This document shows, one piece after another, positions 45,461 to 56,559 of a stretch of 64,000 nucleotides of DNA; the first letter of the stretch is position 1, and every line of letters begins with the position of its first letter. Under the pieces are notes generated by a model, which saw only the letters and a list, made by a program, of their open reading frames with translations, had not been told where the DNA came from and made no database searches. The translations under genes and the position numbers were made by a program. The stretch comes from Calamus simplicifolius (taxonomy: Eukaryota > Streptophyta > Magnoliopsida > Arecales > Arecaceae), in the NCBI GenBank assembly GCA_900491605.1, contig UESW01004383.1:32465-96464 (forward strand). Direction: 5' to 3'.

Positions 45461-47189
45461 TGTTGGAAGATTATAGAAAAATTATATGATCCAATCCTTT
45501 TGATTTTGATGATTACTAAAAGCCATTGAGTTCATTAAAAGATGTAATGAGTTTATGTAAATGAGCAACAAATTTATTTTGAACAATCAATGAGAATGTT
45601 AAAGTTTGACTCTAATCTATTTTGAAAGAAACTTAAGCTCAATATTCAAACTTTCGAAAAGAAATGTTATAATTCATGTTATTCAATAAGTTTTGGATTA
45701 GTTCTTGAATCAATTCTAAATGTCTATTTTATTGTATTCAAGTCAAAACAATGAATTAAAATGAATCTGGAACAATTTTAATGTCAATCAGAAAAGTTTC
45801 TGATTTTTGATACGTTCCGGAGCCGACTCCTGAGTTTCAGAGTCGACTCCACACAGTGTACAGAAATGTGCATCTGTCTCGAGTCGACCCACGAAATTGT
45901 CGAGTCGACCCCTGATTCTGTCGAGCCGACTCCCTGACTGTGCGAGTCGACTCCGCTCAGACACCAGAAGAGTGTTTTTCTGAGCACTTCGCGAGTCGAC
46001 CCCAAGCCTTTCACGAGTCGACTCCCGACTATCAGGAGTCGACACTTTATTTCTGGCGAGTCGACCCCTAACCTTTATAAACATTTCTATATTTGGTAAG
46101 ACGAGCTCGAGCCGACTCGGGAAAAGCATGAGTCGACTCCAGCAAATCTGGGCGATATTTTTACGATGACACGTCACTTCAACGGTAAGATTTTTGAATA
46201 ACGGCTATTTTTCCTTGTCTCTAACGGATATATTTTTGCAGAGTCTATAAATAGAGGAGCTCTTTTCATATCACAAATCAATTTTTGAATATCAAAAAGA
46301 GAGAAAAGAATATCTTTCAAAAAGAGGGAAAAACAGAGCTTATTGGAAAAATCTTCTAGCTCAAAGTAGAGTGATTCAAAAGGAGTGAAATCAAAGAGGA
46401 AGTTCCGACTGCTCTAGATCTTCAATCCACAAAAGTCAAAAGAAAATCCAAGAGCTTTTAAAGATCAAATCGAAGGATTTTCAACATTCAATAAAAGGAG
46501 AAAAAGCTTCATCTCAACTCCAAAGTTTTCAAACGGTCAAGGATCTTGCTGAGGCCTGATTCAACATTTCAAGAGGAGTTAAAGAGGAGAAGGAAGAAAG
46601 CCAAAGCCACATCCATCTGCTATCTTATCAGGCTTTTCTAACCTTTTATTCTTTATTTGTATATTTGCTCAAGGGGAGCATTTCCATATTTAAATTGTGA
46701 TATTTTGATTGTTTGCTGATTCAAAGTGGATTGAATCAGTGGAGGTTGTTGTACCTCGTTGTAAGCTTGGGATAGCTTACGTTTTGGGTTAGTTGTGAGC
46801 CCGTGAAAACAACGTGTAGGGTTTTGTGCTGGTAAGCCCGTGTAAAACCAGCTGGGTTCGTTGTGATCCCGGAAAAACAACAAGTTTGAGTTGTGAGCTT
46901 GGAAAACAACTCAACTGTAATCTGAGGAGATTATAGTGTGGACCCAAGTGAATCTTGGGAGTGGACGTAGGTGTTGGTTGCACCGAACCACTATAAAATT
47001 ATCTTGTGTTTGCCGTGCTATATTTTCTATCTCTCTATCTCTCTTTATTATTAGCTTGTGCATTGCTTCTTAGTTAATTTCACTCACTTGCACATCTTGA
47101 GCAAATCTGTTTAAACATTTCAAAAAGTCTTAAATTTTTAAGAACCCAATTCACCCCCCCTCCCTCTTGGGTTGCCATCTGGGCCAACA
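45461..47189 (+). repeat. Copia 3' LTR
   Basis: It has the same length and ends as the 5' LTR (tgttgg...ccaaca). It includes the 12-site palindrome cluster at 45819-46140 and the TATA box at about 46245. Differences from the 5' LTR are scattered substitutions and a few one- to four-base indels. Confidence 0.93.
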
Positions 47190-47809
47190 CACTTTCTCTC
47201 TCTAAAATCTCCTTTCTCTCTAGGACGTCCCTCTCTCTCGAAGGGTTGAAAGCTCCTCTCTCTCACGTCCCTCTTTCTGGGTTATTGAAGGAAGGCTTTC
47301 TCTCTGTTTTTGGTTGATCAAGATTTGATCTTGATCAAGAAATCTTTTCTTTCTTGATTGATCAAGATTTGATCTTGATCAAGAAAATTATTTTCTTTGA
47401 TAAATCAAGATTTGATTTGATCAAGAAATATTTTTTCTTCTGAATTGATCAAGAAATTGTTCTCTCTCTTGATTTGGGAAATCAATTAAAAGAAAAAAGG
47501 CGCTAGCACCCCTCGCAAGAAGGTTATCATCAATCCTGAGAGGACATCATCCAAAGATCTTCGCGTGGATCACAATTAGAGGCCGGAACGCATGGACGGC
47601 TAGTGGTAAATCGTTTACCGGCTTCATCGGGCTTCATCCCCAATAAAGAACACAAGTATGATCTATTATTAAATCATGTGTTATTTTTTGTTAACTGAAT
47701 CTGTTCCTGAGGATCTTGGGCTTTGGGAATTAAATTTTGTATTTATTTTTATTTCCGCTGCATATTATATGAATTTGATTCATATAGAAGCATACGAAAT
47801 TCCCTAACA
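47190..47809 (+). repeat. Remnant of another copia-type LTR (3' part)
   Basis: A CT-rich leader (ctttctctctctaaaatctcc...), a direct and inverted gatcaagatttgatcttgatcaag array (about 47314-47462) and an ending ...catacgaaattccctaaca at 47809 resemble the R-U5 part of a copia LTR. The SIRE-like element appears to have inserted into it; its 5' part is not found. No primer site follows. Confidence 0.5.
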
Positions 47810-49292
47810 AATGCAAGTTTAAATACTATATATAGCACAAATGCAAACTGATAGAAAAAATTTCTTTGAATCTTATCAATCTCAGTTATGAAACACAAGG
47901 TTTCAATATGTGTACTGGAACTCAAACAATTACTTCCCTAATTTTTAGCAAAAAGGTTTCAAGCAGTTACTCTCATGGTAGAGCAGATCCCACATGCTAG
48001 CTGTTACATACATCTTTCCTAAGAAGATCATCCATCTCCTCATTGGCATCTCTAAGTATGCAAGCAAGGCATGTTGAACTCTACTTAACTGCTCGGTACG
48101 GGCATACTAAACCTACCAATGTGGAACTAATATAGTTCATCATTTTAAAACAATACGGCCCGATACCACCCCAAACCAGCCATTTTATATAGCCTAGCCT
48201 CATATCAACCTCACACTAACCTCATATTTGGCTCAATATGAGGCGGTTTATAGATTAGAACATTCCAGTTCACCTAATCAGTACATCATTGATTTGGTAT
48301 GGAATGATTGGTACACTATTATTTCGGTACAATACGCTTCATACTGGACTATACTAGTCTAATGCCGAAATGGTACTGATTTTTGGTACAAAACGCTTCA
48401 TACTGGACTATACTAGATTGGATAGAGTTTAAGAGCCACTATGACATCCTGATTTTAAAAATTAAAATATAAAATATTATGTTGTAGGTGTCAGAAGCTT
48501 AGAAAATTGATTTGGACGTATGGATTAGTGATAGAAAGTAAGTAAGCCATTTATCATAAGTAATTATTAATTTAGTAAATTATTAACTTATGTAATTTCT
48601 GAATAAAATATTTGTATATGTTTAGATACTATTTTTATATCTGCTATTAACATGCAAATGAATTGTGACATATTATTTTATTTATTTAAAAGTTTGATAA
48701 TAATATTTTAGATTTTATATAATTTTATATAATTCATAAAATAAATAAATAAATCATAATAGTAAATAAATAAATAAATAATGATAGCAATAGTAGTAGT
48801 AATACATGTAAAATAATATAAATAATAAATTAATAATATTTATGTAAAATAAATAGTTATTAATTATATTTGTTCGAACCATAAATTAGTAAAAATATTG
48901 GATTTTAATATTATTAACATAAAGAATAGGTATGGTATGAATCAGGTGGGTTCATGGCGGCTTGAGGTTGAGGGGTGGGGAGAAGGATTGAAGACGACTA
49001 GTGGCAGAGGGAAGAGAAGCGTGGCCAGATCTAGATTTTTTTTTTTTCCTCTTTCCTCAATTTTTTCTCAGCTTATTTAATTATTGTTTTGTTTCTTTTT
49101 CAGTGGAGGAAATTAAGATGCATTGACCAATTAAGAAGGCAGACGTTAGAGCCTGGAGGTGAATCGAGGAAGTTGTAATTCCTGGATTGGTGCGGAATTC
49201 AAATTCGTTAGGATTCGCATCTCATCATCCATGATCTTCTAGAGTCGCAGGCGGCTTGCTCCATTAACGTACCCTCCCTCTCTTATTTTTTT
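47810..49292. other. Intergenic region, AT-rich, with a dispersed repeat at about 48090-48430
   Basis: No gene is recognised. The block at about 48090-48430 (ggtacaatacgcttcatactgg twice, ggtactgatttttggtac) is related to the repeat in the CAMTA intron. From 48440 to 48890 the sequence is extremely AT-rich with (AAAT)n-like runs. Confidence 0.5.
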
Positions 49293-49300
49293 CTATAAAT
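49293..49300 (+). promoter_or_regulatory. TATA box of the F-box gene relic
   Basis: ttctataaataaat lies 117 nt upstream of the ATG at 49410 and is followed by a pyrimidine-rich leader, so the promoter looks intact although the coding region is not. Confidence 0.6.
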
Positions 49301-49409
49301 AAATCCGTCTAGAGATCACGTCCGATCGATCCCTGCGTTTCTCCAGACCAGTCGGCTTGCTCTTCTCCATTAACCCGGCCGGCCCCTCTCTCTCTTTCTC
49401 TCGGATCGG

Positions 49410-50621
49410 ATGGCCCTTATCTCAGATCTACCAATCGATGTTCTCGCTTCCATCCTTGGCCGCCTCTGCCTCCGCGACTACATCCGTTGCCGCGCCATCT
49501 GCTCCAAGTGGAACTTCGTCGTCTCTTTGAATCCCAACCCCCCTCAAGTCCCTTGGCTTTTACTTACCAGAACCGAGGCCGACGAAGCCAACGAGATCTG
49601 CAGATTCTATGATTTTATTACGGCGTGGAGTTGACAGTCGCTATCCCTGGAGTCAGATGGCGCCGTTGCATTGGCTCCTCAAATGGATGGCTCATGATTT
49701 TAGATGACTTTTCCGAGCTCTCCATGTTCAACCCGCTCACCGGAGTCCGAATCGCGCTCCCTTCCATCACCACCTTTCCGGGCGTCGAGCCCATCTTCGA
49801 CTACTCCGGCCGCGTCTCCCATTACAGCATCAACAACCCACATTCGTCCCTTATGAACCTCATTACCGTGGATCAGACTTGTGAATACTACTATTCCAAG
49901 GCTATTGTGAAGTGGACGTCTGACTCTATGTATACTGCCGTGGTAATTTGCGCCTCTCCTCAATCGCTTGCTTTTGCGAGATCTGGAGATGAAGCATGGA
50001 CTCTCGTTAAAATGGGCACAAGTTATTTCTTCGTAGATGTTATCTTTTACGAGGATCAGGAGGAGGGGCGGTTTTATACAGCCGCAGCCGGAGTCAATGG
50101 GACAGTGGAATCGGTCTGAATGGCCCTTTTTCAATTGTTAGCACGGTAGCAGCGAATGGCCCCCCTTTTTCGGTTAATGTTAACAGCAACAGGGATATGC
50201 GGGAACCGCCGCATGCCTGGAAGAGGAAGTATTTGGCTGAGATATCGGGTAATCTTTTCGAGATATTGAGAGTCGACGATATCTTACTAAGGAGAATGAT
50301 TGGAGTCCAACTTCTTTCCGGGTTTACATGATTGATCGCGATGTTGATAAATGGGTTGCGGTGAAAAGCTTAGGTGACTATGCATTATTCTTGGGCGATA
50401 ATCACTTCATCGCAGTCTCAAAGCGTGACTTTCCTGCACTGAAAGAAAATTCTATATACTTTACTGATGATTTTTGGGAGGGCATCCTTGTATATAAAGA
50501 TAAAACTCGTGTGTTTAGTTTGGAGGATGGAAGCGTCGAGCCCCCCTTTTATCCGAAGGGCACTCATCAAGTAAGGCCTCAGCCCACTTGGTTTCTCCCA
50601 AATCTCTCACACAATGTGTAG
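49410..50621 (+). pseudogene. F-box/DUF295 (KIB-like) protein gene, frameshifted
   Basis: F-box proteins of this group are substrate adaptors of SCF ubiquitin ligases; DUF295 forms a beta-propeller-like substrate domain. The F-box is at codons 6-36 (LPIDVLASILGRLCLRDYIR, AICSKWNF). DUF295 parts follow in three other frames: RRCIGSSNGWLMI, LFNPLTGVRIALPS-like (MFNPLTGVRIALPS), YLAEISGNLFEILRV, and a C-terminal part with DKWVAVKSLGDYALFLGDN, NSIYFTDDFWEG and VFSLEDGSVEP. The frame changes near 49615, 50110 and 50285. Each shift restores clear family sequence within a few codons, so the breaks are small indels. This is either a young pseudogene or a gene affected by assembly errors. The total of about 400 codons matches the usual family length, and no intron is needed. 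Confidence 0.85.
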
Positions 50622-52532
50622 TAGTGTGGATGGGAAATGATAACTTTTTTTTAATTAGTTAAATAATATTTTGTTAATGATTTAAAGCAGGATAGATATT
50701 GCAATAATGGAATTAAAAGCATTAATTTTGTTATTGTTTCTTAGAAGTAGCTAGATTTAAAGACTGCATGCAGTTGTGTGAATTATAACGGACTAAAAGA
50801 GATATATATATATATATGAAAATAAAAATGATAACGTTCCATATTTTCATGGCTTTGTCCGTAGACTTTCTAACACATGTCGTTCATTATTTTCATTATA
50901 ATATCACTGGGTGATTTGGATGGTGATTTTGTGTCAACATACTGCATCTGATCATAGGATATGAATTAGATATAGTGGTTATAATTTTGTATTGATCCCG
51001 GGATGGCTTAATTCGGCCGGATGACTTAGATTGAAAGGGCAACCTTAAATTAAGCAGTGCTAACTTAAGTCAATTCATAAAACAAGATAGGCTAGAACTA
51101 GGTGGCAAGATCAAGACAGGCTAGAACTAGGTGGCAAGATAGTGCTAACTTAACTCTTCGGCATTCTGAGCGAGGGCCTGGGTTTTGGCAGGTTTTCAAG
51201 AATAGTCTTTGTTGGGCTCGACCACCTCTTAGGTCTTTGAAGAAAAAAAAAAAAAAAAAAATCCCATCCCTCTTATTTGATAGAAGTACTTAGTTTAATT
51301 CTTAATAATGTCACACACTCCATTATATAAATGTATACTCTAAATTTAGATGCTATCCTAGGAACTAAGCTTCCTAGCTTTGCTTTTGACCCAAAAACTT
51401 TTACAAAAAAATTATTTTTAATATTTTTAAAATTATTATATTTTTAATATCTTTTTACATGAATTAGTTAAAATTCATTTTGATATGGGTACATGAAATA
51501 GCTGGTAACGTAAGCCAGTAAACTAATGATGAAGTAATATAGGAGTTATTTTGTTGATTTTAATCAATATATATAAAGAAACTTTAAAAACTAAACTGTT
51601 ACGATTAAGAACTAAAATAAAATTTGAATGAGAATTTAAGGATGAAAAGATTTTTTACTTCTGCCAAAGAAGTCAATTAATTATCAAAGCCTTACAATTA
51701 TCAAGGACACAAGTTAGCGCCGCGAATGCAAATTCCAAATGGAACCCAATTTTTTCAAACCCATAATAAAAGTAGAGATTCTTTGACTCTCGCGCAACAA
51801 TTGTGGAGCGAGGCAATTTTTCAAACCCATAATAAAAGTAAAAGTAGAGATTCTTTGACTCTCGCGCAACAATTGTGGAGCGAGGCAAGGTATTCCCTTT
51901 CTCGGCACGTGGCCCAGGAGATTCGAAGCGCTTGCCATCTGTTTATAATTCTTCCACCCCTGCCCACTTGCCCGTACTTTATTCAAAAGTAATATCATAT
52001 CAATAGACGAGGCCTAGCTCTAATTTTCCTCCTCCGGGTCCCAATAATGCAGTACCCATCCAATTGTAAATAATAATCACCCCTTTGTCCGAACTTATTC
52101 CATCCATCCAGCCCTTCTTAATTGATCGCATGGAGCTGGGAACTCTTGTTATCTCTCTACTTTGCCCCATGGTGGCTTGAAATTTTCTCCTATCGGTTCT
52201 GAACAAATATTCCAAAAGTCTACCCATAGGCCACCCTTCTCTCCTTTCCCGAAATTCTGGAGGGAAATTTGGGACTATTGGGGCATCAAAATGGGTTCGG
52301 TTCTTGTGAAAGATGAACAACAGTTCATACAAAAGTAGTCTACCAGCTCATTTTCATAAATTCATGAATGAAACAGCTAATATTTGTTGATTAATTAATT
52401 AATTAATTAATAAAGATCTACAGTTTAAATATCACTACTGCAGTCTGGACAGTGCTATTCCTAATACGTCGAAGGTAGTGCTATTCCTGCAACATTTTAA
52501 TCAGTCAATTAAGCCCATGTATAACTACTATC
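50622..52532. other. Intergenic region with short tandem duplications
   Basis: No gene is recognised. A 22-bp block (ggctagaactaggtggcaag) is repeated at 51089 and 51118, a 20-base poly-A run lies near 51242-51261, and a 66-bp tandem duplication lies at 51751-51888. A minus-strand ORF of 110 codons (52332-52000) has no recognisable domain. Confidence 0.55.
51751..51888. repeat. 66-bp tandem duplication
   Basis: The unit tttttcaaacccataataaa...gtggagcgaggcaa occurs at 51751-51816 and again at 51817-51888. The second copy has a 6-base insertion (aaaagt) and is otherwise identical by eye. Confidence 0.9.
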
Positions 52533-52636
52533 ATGACGGTGAACGATCTCCTCCTCTTAAACCTTAAACATCCCGTCCTCCTCCGCCGCCGTGGCGCCAT
52601 GATGAACTCCAACTACAACATCATGCCCGGCCGTCC
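52533..52636 (+). other. Possible host coding start cut by element B
   Basis: An ATG at 52533 opens a GC-rich reading frame (TVNDLLLLNLKHP, then MMNSNYNIMPGRP) that runs straight into the LTR at 52637. Composition and lack of stops suggest coding sequence, but no family is recognised and the stretch is only 34 codons. Confidence 0.25.
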
Positions 52637-53575
52637 TGTTGCGGCCGAATCACGTATGAGGAATGTCGGGCAGGCAGGGATCGCCGTGTCAGCAGAGAGA
52701 TCACCGTCTTCCTCCGAGAGCCTGCAAAAAGTCCCGGGCCGGTGGTTCCGACGAGGACCCTCCGACGCCCAAGTCAGTCGTCGAACAGGAATATGATCTG
52801 TGTAGAATGGCATGAGCCTGAGTTTTCGAGAGAGAGTCCCCTTCGCCTGGAGCTCGGGTTCTCCCTTTATACCTGTTGGGAAATCCCGTATACTTTGGTC
52901 AGTTGGAACGGTCGAATCCGCTTCGTCGAACGGTAAGCGGTTGGACTGTTGCGGGATAGGGGGCCGCTTATAGCGGCAACTGCTGATCAGGCCGGCACTT
53001 GCCCGTGATCTTGGTAACCGGGCTGTTCGGCAACAACCCTAGATCGCGGGGTTTGTTGCCTAAGACTAATCCTCGTATGATGGCTGACAATGAGGGCTCA
53101 GGCTGAGTGGCGGCGCTAGAGGTCGAAGCCGAAACCTCAGGATTGGGACTCACGAAGGCCGACGCTGAGGCTGGCCTTGAGGACTAGTGTGAGGGTGACG
53201 CTGGAGGCCGACGCTGGTGGCCCGCTCTGATGACCGACGCCAGCCACAGGTGTTAACATAGTTGGTCTTTGATGCTGAAGCTGGAGGCCGACGCTAGTGG
53301 TCAACTCTGGAGACTGACGCTGGAGGCCGACGCTGGAGGCCGACGCGAGTGGTCAGTTTTGGAGACTGACGCTGGGGGCCGACGCTGGTGGCCGACGCTG
53401 GAGGCCGACGCTGATGGCCGACGCTGGGCCGACGCTGGGGGCTGACGCTGGTGGCCGACGCTGGAGGCTGACGCTGGTGGCCGACGCTGGTGGCCCTGGG
53501 TTTTATTGTCACATCATTGCTTTCGAAGGTTGTGCCCGAGATAATATCACCCCAGGGAAACCGCCATCCGTATCA
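52637..53575 (-). repeat. Element B 3' LTR
   Basis: 939 bp. On the minus strand it starts TGATACGGATGGCGG. A TATA box (rc of ctttatac, about 52865-52872) lies about 230 bp before its end. A minisatellite of gccgacgctgg(a/t)g units occupies 53181-53495. Confidence 0.92.
53181..53495. repeat. GCCGACGCTGG minisatellite in the element B 3' LTR
   Basis: Short units of about 12-18 bp built on gccgacgctgg(a/t)gg are repeated many times. The matching array in the 5' LTR is at 63631-63925, with a few units gained or lost. ORFs across it (for example 53294-53512) are period effects. Confidence 0.9.
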
Positions 53576-53592
53576 TATGCCCCCCCACCCCT
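53576..53592 (-). other. Polypurine tract of element B
   Basis: The plus-strand tatgcccccccacccct is, on the minus strand, an aggggtggggggg tract directly before the 3' LTR start, the primer for plus-strand DNA synthesis. Confidence 0.75.
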
Positions 53593-54005
53593 GAGGTTGG
53601 TGAGTGTTTACTTACCTGCGAAAGGGGGTGTGAACATCATCTGGGGGGCCGGTTTCCACATTATCGCTTTTGTTGGGATTAGGGAGGATTTCCCTCGGGC
53701 AGTGCAACGAAAAGGCGGACGGCATCATTGCGGTAAGGTTAACGCCTCCTTTTACATTGGCAGTCTTTTCGATCTTATCGTACCGTCGGGCCATCGAAGC
53801 GCCTCCCTCCTGAATATGGACGCGTGGTCGAATCGGACGGTTAGAGGGGGTTTCGAGATGGAGTAATGATGACGAACTGCCCTTATATTGCCATCTTCCC
53901 CCCTTTCTTCCTCCATTGCTTTCTTTTGAATCCGCCAGCGTCCGTCTTCTGTTCAGTCCTGTGCTCTGTATTTGGCTTACGTCCTTCTTTCCAGGTTAGT
54001 CCTTT

Positions 54006-54877
54006 ATGGCTTCTTCTCCTTCTTGTTCCATCTCTGGTTCTTGGGGGGGCTCCCACCGCTCTTCTCAGTCTGAGTCCCCGCCCGTCCAGTGGTCTACTTC
54101 ATCTTCTCACCATTCACAGGAGCCGCGACCAGGCGATCGTCCCCTAACCGGGACTCGCCCGGTTGGCGGGCGAACTTCTGTTCGGGCCCGGCCGGCGGTT
54201 GCCGGCCCCTCTAGGGTTACTAAGGAGTCCCCCGAAGGGGCTGCGTCATCTACGTCTGTCCAGGACATTGCAAACCTAGGGATTAGGTACGGCTTTCCTC
54301 AAGACCTTCACTTTTTTGTTCCCACTTCGGCCGACAGGGTAACCTCTTCTCGTCCCGGAAGAGTCGCCTTGTATGAGGCCTTTTTTAAGGCAGGGCTCCG
54401 GTTACCGATCCACCCCTTTATTCTCAACCTCATGGATCGGTATTCCTTGACCCCATCCCAACTGGTTCCCAATTCGTTTCGAACTATCGTTGGTTTTTTA
54501 GTGCTCTGCCATTTGCAGGGTATAGAGGCTAGCATTTCCTTGTTCCGCAGCTTCTACACCCTCCGTAAACAATCGGGGTGGTGGTCTTTTACTCCTAGAC
54601 CGAATAGGATTCTTAGGCTGTGTCTTCCTTCTTCTGTCAAAGGGTGGAAAGACAAATTTTTCTTCGCGGACGTCAGTGGGGTTCGTGGAAGCTGGGGGGA
54701 GCCCAATATTGATGCTAACAGGGACGCCTCCATCCTTCCACGAGACCGGGTGGCGTTCGGGAAGCTCTTGACCGCCGATATTCCCAAGTGCAATAAATTG
54801 ATAGCCGAAGAGAGTCTTCAACGCGCTGGTCTGGTTCCCGCGAGGGGTTAGCACTTAGACCATTCACCTCTCATTCT

Positions 54878-54911
<34 letters not shown>

Positions 54912-56358
54912 TATTCTTTGCTTGTGTAGGGATGGCGCCGACTATTCATAAACTTAAACAAGTCGCTGCCAAGAAGAGGAAAGCCGCGGGGACCGCATCC
55001 CCTAACGAGGGAAGGGTTGCTGCCAAAGTTCCTAGGATGGCCGACGCTGCGAGGGTCGGCATTAAAGAGACCGACGCTGAGGCGGCCGACGCCAGTGGGA
55101 CAGCGGTCGTGAAGCCCCCACGCACCAAGATCCTGAAGAAGGGCGGCCTCAAAAAGGCTGACACCGGGGGGCCGATGCCCCGAAGGCCCAGACGGTGGAG
55201 TCCGCGCGTATAGGCGAGGTGGCCCAGCCCCCCGCCGAAGAATCTGTGGCTGAGGCCGGGGCCGACAAGGGGGTGGAGCGAGGCCAGTTGGAGGGAGAAT
55301 CTCCAGCTCCAGCTCCTTCGATCATTTTGCTTGATGTATCTCCTGAGGGACAGGCGTCGTCCCCCGGGCATAAGGAGAAGGGTAAAGCTCCGGCGGTATT
55401 AACGATGACTCCAGCCGCCGCCTTGCCCCCTACGGGGGCAACAACTGAAGTGCCTCTGCCCATTGGAGAGCCGGAGGCGGCAGGCTCTGGAGCAGGGTCA
55501 ACCTCCACGGGTCCGGCGCCTAAGGAAGGGAGGAGCATCGATCCTTCCTTTCAGTCGCTGTTGGCGAACCATAGCCGCTGGGCTATGCGAGTCATTGAGG
55601 AGGCTTCAGTGGAGGAGATGCAGACGTACCTCCGAAGCCGGGGGCATGCCACCTTCTTTCGCGAAGCCTCGGTGGCGCATCTCTGGGTGAGTCTTTGCAC
55701 TACCATTGTCCTTTTCCTTTCTCTTTTTCTTTTTCTTTTATCAAGATGTCTTTTCCAGGCCTTGAACTCTCTGGTTGCCCTCAAAGATCTTTGGGCTATG
55801 AACGACGCTGCCGTCGAGCAAGCCCATGAGGAGATGTTGTCTCTTCAGATCAAGGCGGAGAGGGCGACGATGGCTCTGGAAGACACTCGGGCCACCTTGA
55901 AGGGCGAGATAGAGGCTATTCGGCTTAGAGCCGAAAAGGCTGAATACGCGCTGGAAGTTGCTCAGCGCCGTGCCGCCAACGAGCTGGAGAACGCTCAGGT
56001 GGCGGAAGAGAAGCAAAAGGCTGCCGAGGAGAAGCTGACGGCAGCTGAGCAGGAAGCCGATACGGCTAAGGAAGCCATCCGCCAACACATGGTTAGAATT
56101 GCGGATCTGGAGGTAGCAGTGGCGGAGGCCCAAGGAAAAGCCACCGAGGCGGAAGAGAAGGGAGCCCGCGCCATAGAAGACTATAAGAAGTCAGCAGCCT
56201 TTGATGACGAGGTAGCTGAGTCAGCGGCGTCAGCTTATGACGCCGGCTTCCAAGATTGCAAAAAGAAGATACAGGAACTTTACGACTTGGAAGATATCGA
56301 GGAGCTGCAGCCTGACGATGTCCCTGAGGACGGCATCCCGCCTTCGGATGTTCATTAA
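54006..56358 (+). CDS. Antisense (convergent) gene of element B, transposase_28-type domain plus coiled coil, with introns
   Basis: It lies opposite to gag-pol, between integrase and the 3' LTR. Exon 1 (54006-54846) has a Ser/Pro-rich start (MASSPSCSISGSWGG) and the plant 'putative gypsy-type transposon' domain: DRVTSSRPGRVALYEAFFKA, GLRLPIHPFILNL, PNSFRTIVGFLVLCHL. A GT-AG intron (54847-54929) with about 30 T residues follows; splicing keeps phase and leads into MAPTIHKLKQVAAKKRKAAG, a basic, NLS-like stretch. A G-run near 55165 carries a one-base shift; the frame then continues from about 55195. A second intron of 72 nt (55687-55758, gtgagt...ttccag) is in frame, so the ORF runs through it. 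The C-terminus (about 55800-56300) is a long Ala/Glu/Lys-rich coiled coil ending at TAA 56356. The function is unknown. Element A has the same gene in broken form. Confidence 0.75.
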
Positions 56359-56559
56359 CTGCTTGTTGTTTTTCTTTATTGGCAATTTTGTAAACTTCAC
56401 GGTCAATGGATATTTTTGATTTCTTGAGCTTCGTTTGTTCGAACTGCTGTGAATTGCCAGTTGATAGGAAAAGGCATAGTAGGTTACGTTAGATTGGACC
56501 GCGAGCCATGATGCCGTCCCAGGCATTGACAAGGCGGATATTTGATGGTCCTTTGTGCC

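Larger units (their letters stand above)
36559..47189 (+). mobile_element. Ty1/copia element, SIRE-like, with broken genes (10.6 kb)
   Basis: LTRs of 1729 bp each (36559-38287 and 45461-47189) flank an initiator-tRNA-Met-type primer site, gag, protease-integrase-RT-RNase H in copia order, an extra downstream ORF and a purine tract. The downstream ORF, the long LTRs and the aggggga purine tract fit the SIRE/Maximus lineage. The two LTRs look about 98% identical by eye, so insertion is fairly recent, yet the coding region has many single-base shifts. The bases after the 3' LTR (cactt) have no partner on the left, because internal sequence of another copy precedes the 5' LTR. Confidence 0.93.

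Noticed and set aside
51102..51293. 63-codon ORF ending in a Lys run near a poly-A tract
   Set aside because: It overlaps a short duplicated block and a 20-A run; there is no domain. A poly-A-tailed retrocopy is possible but its source is not recognisable.
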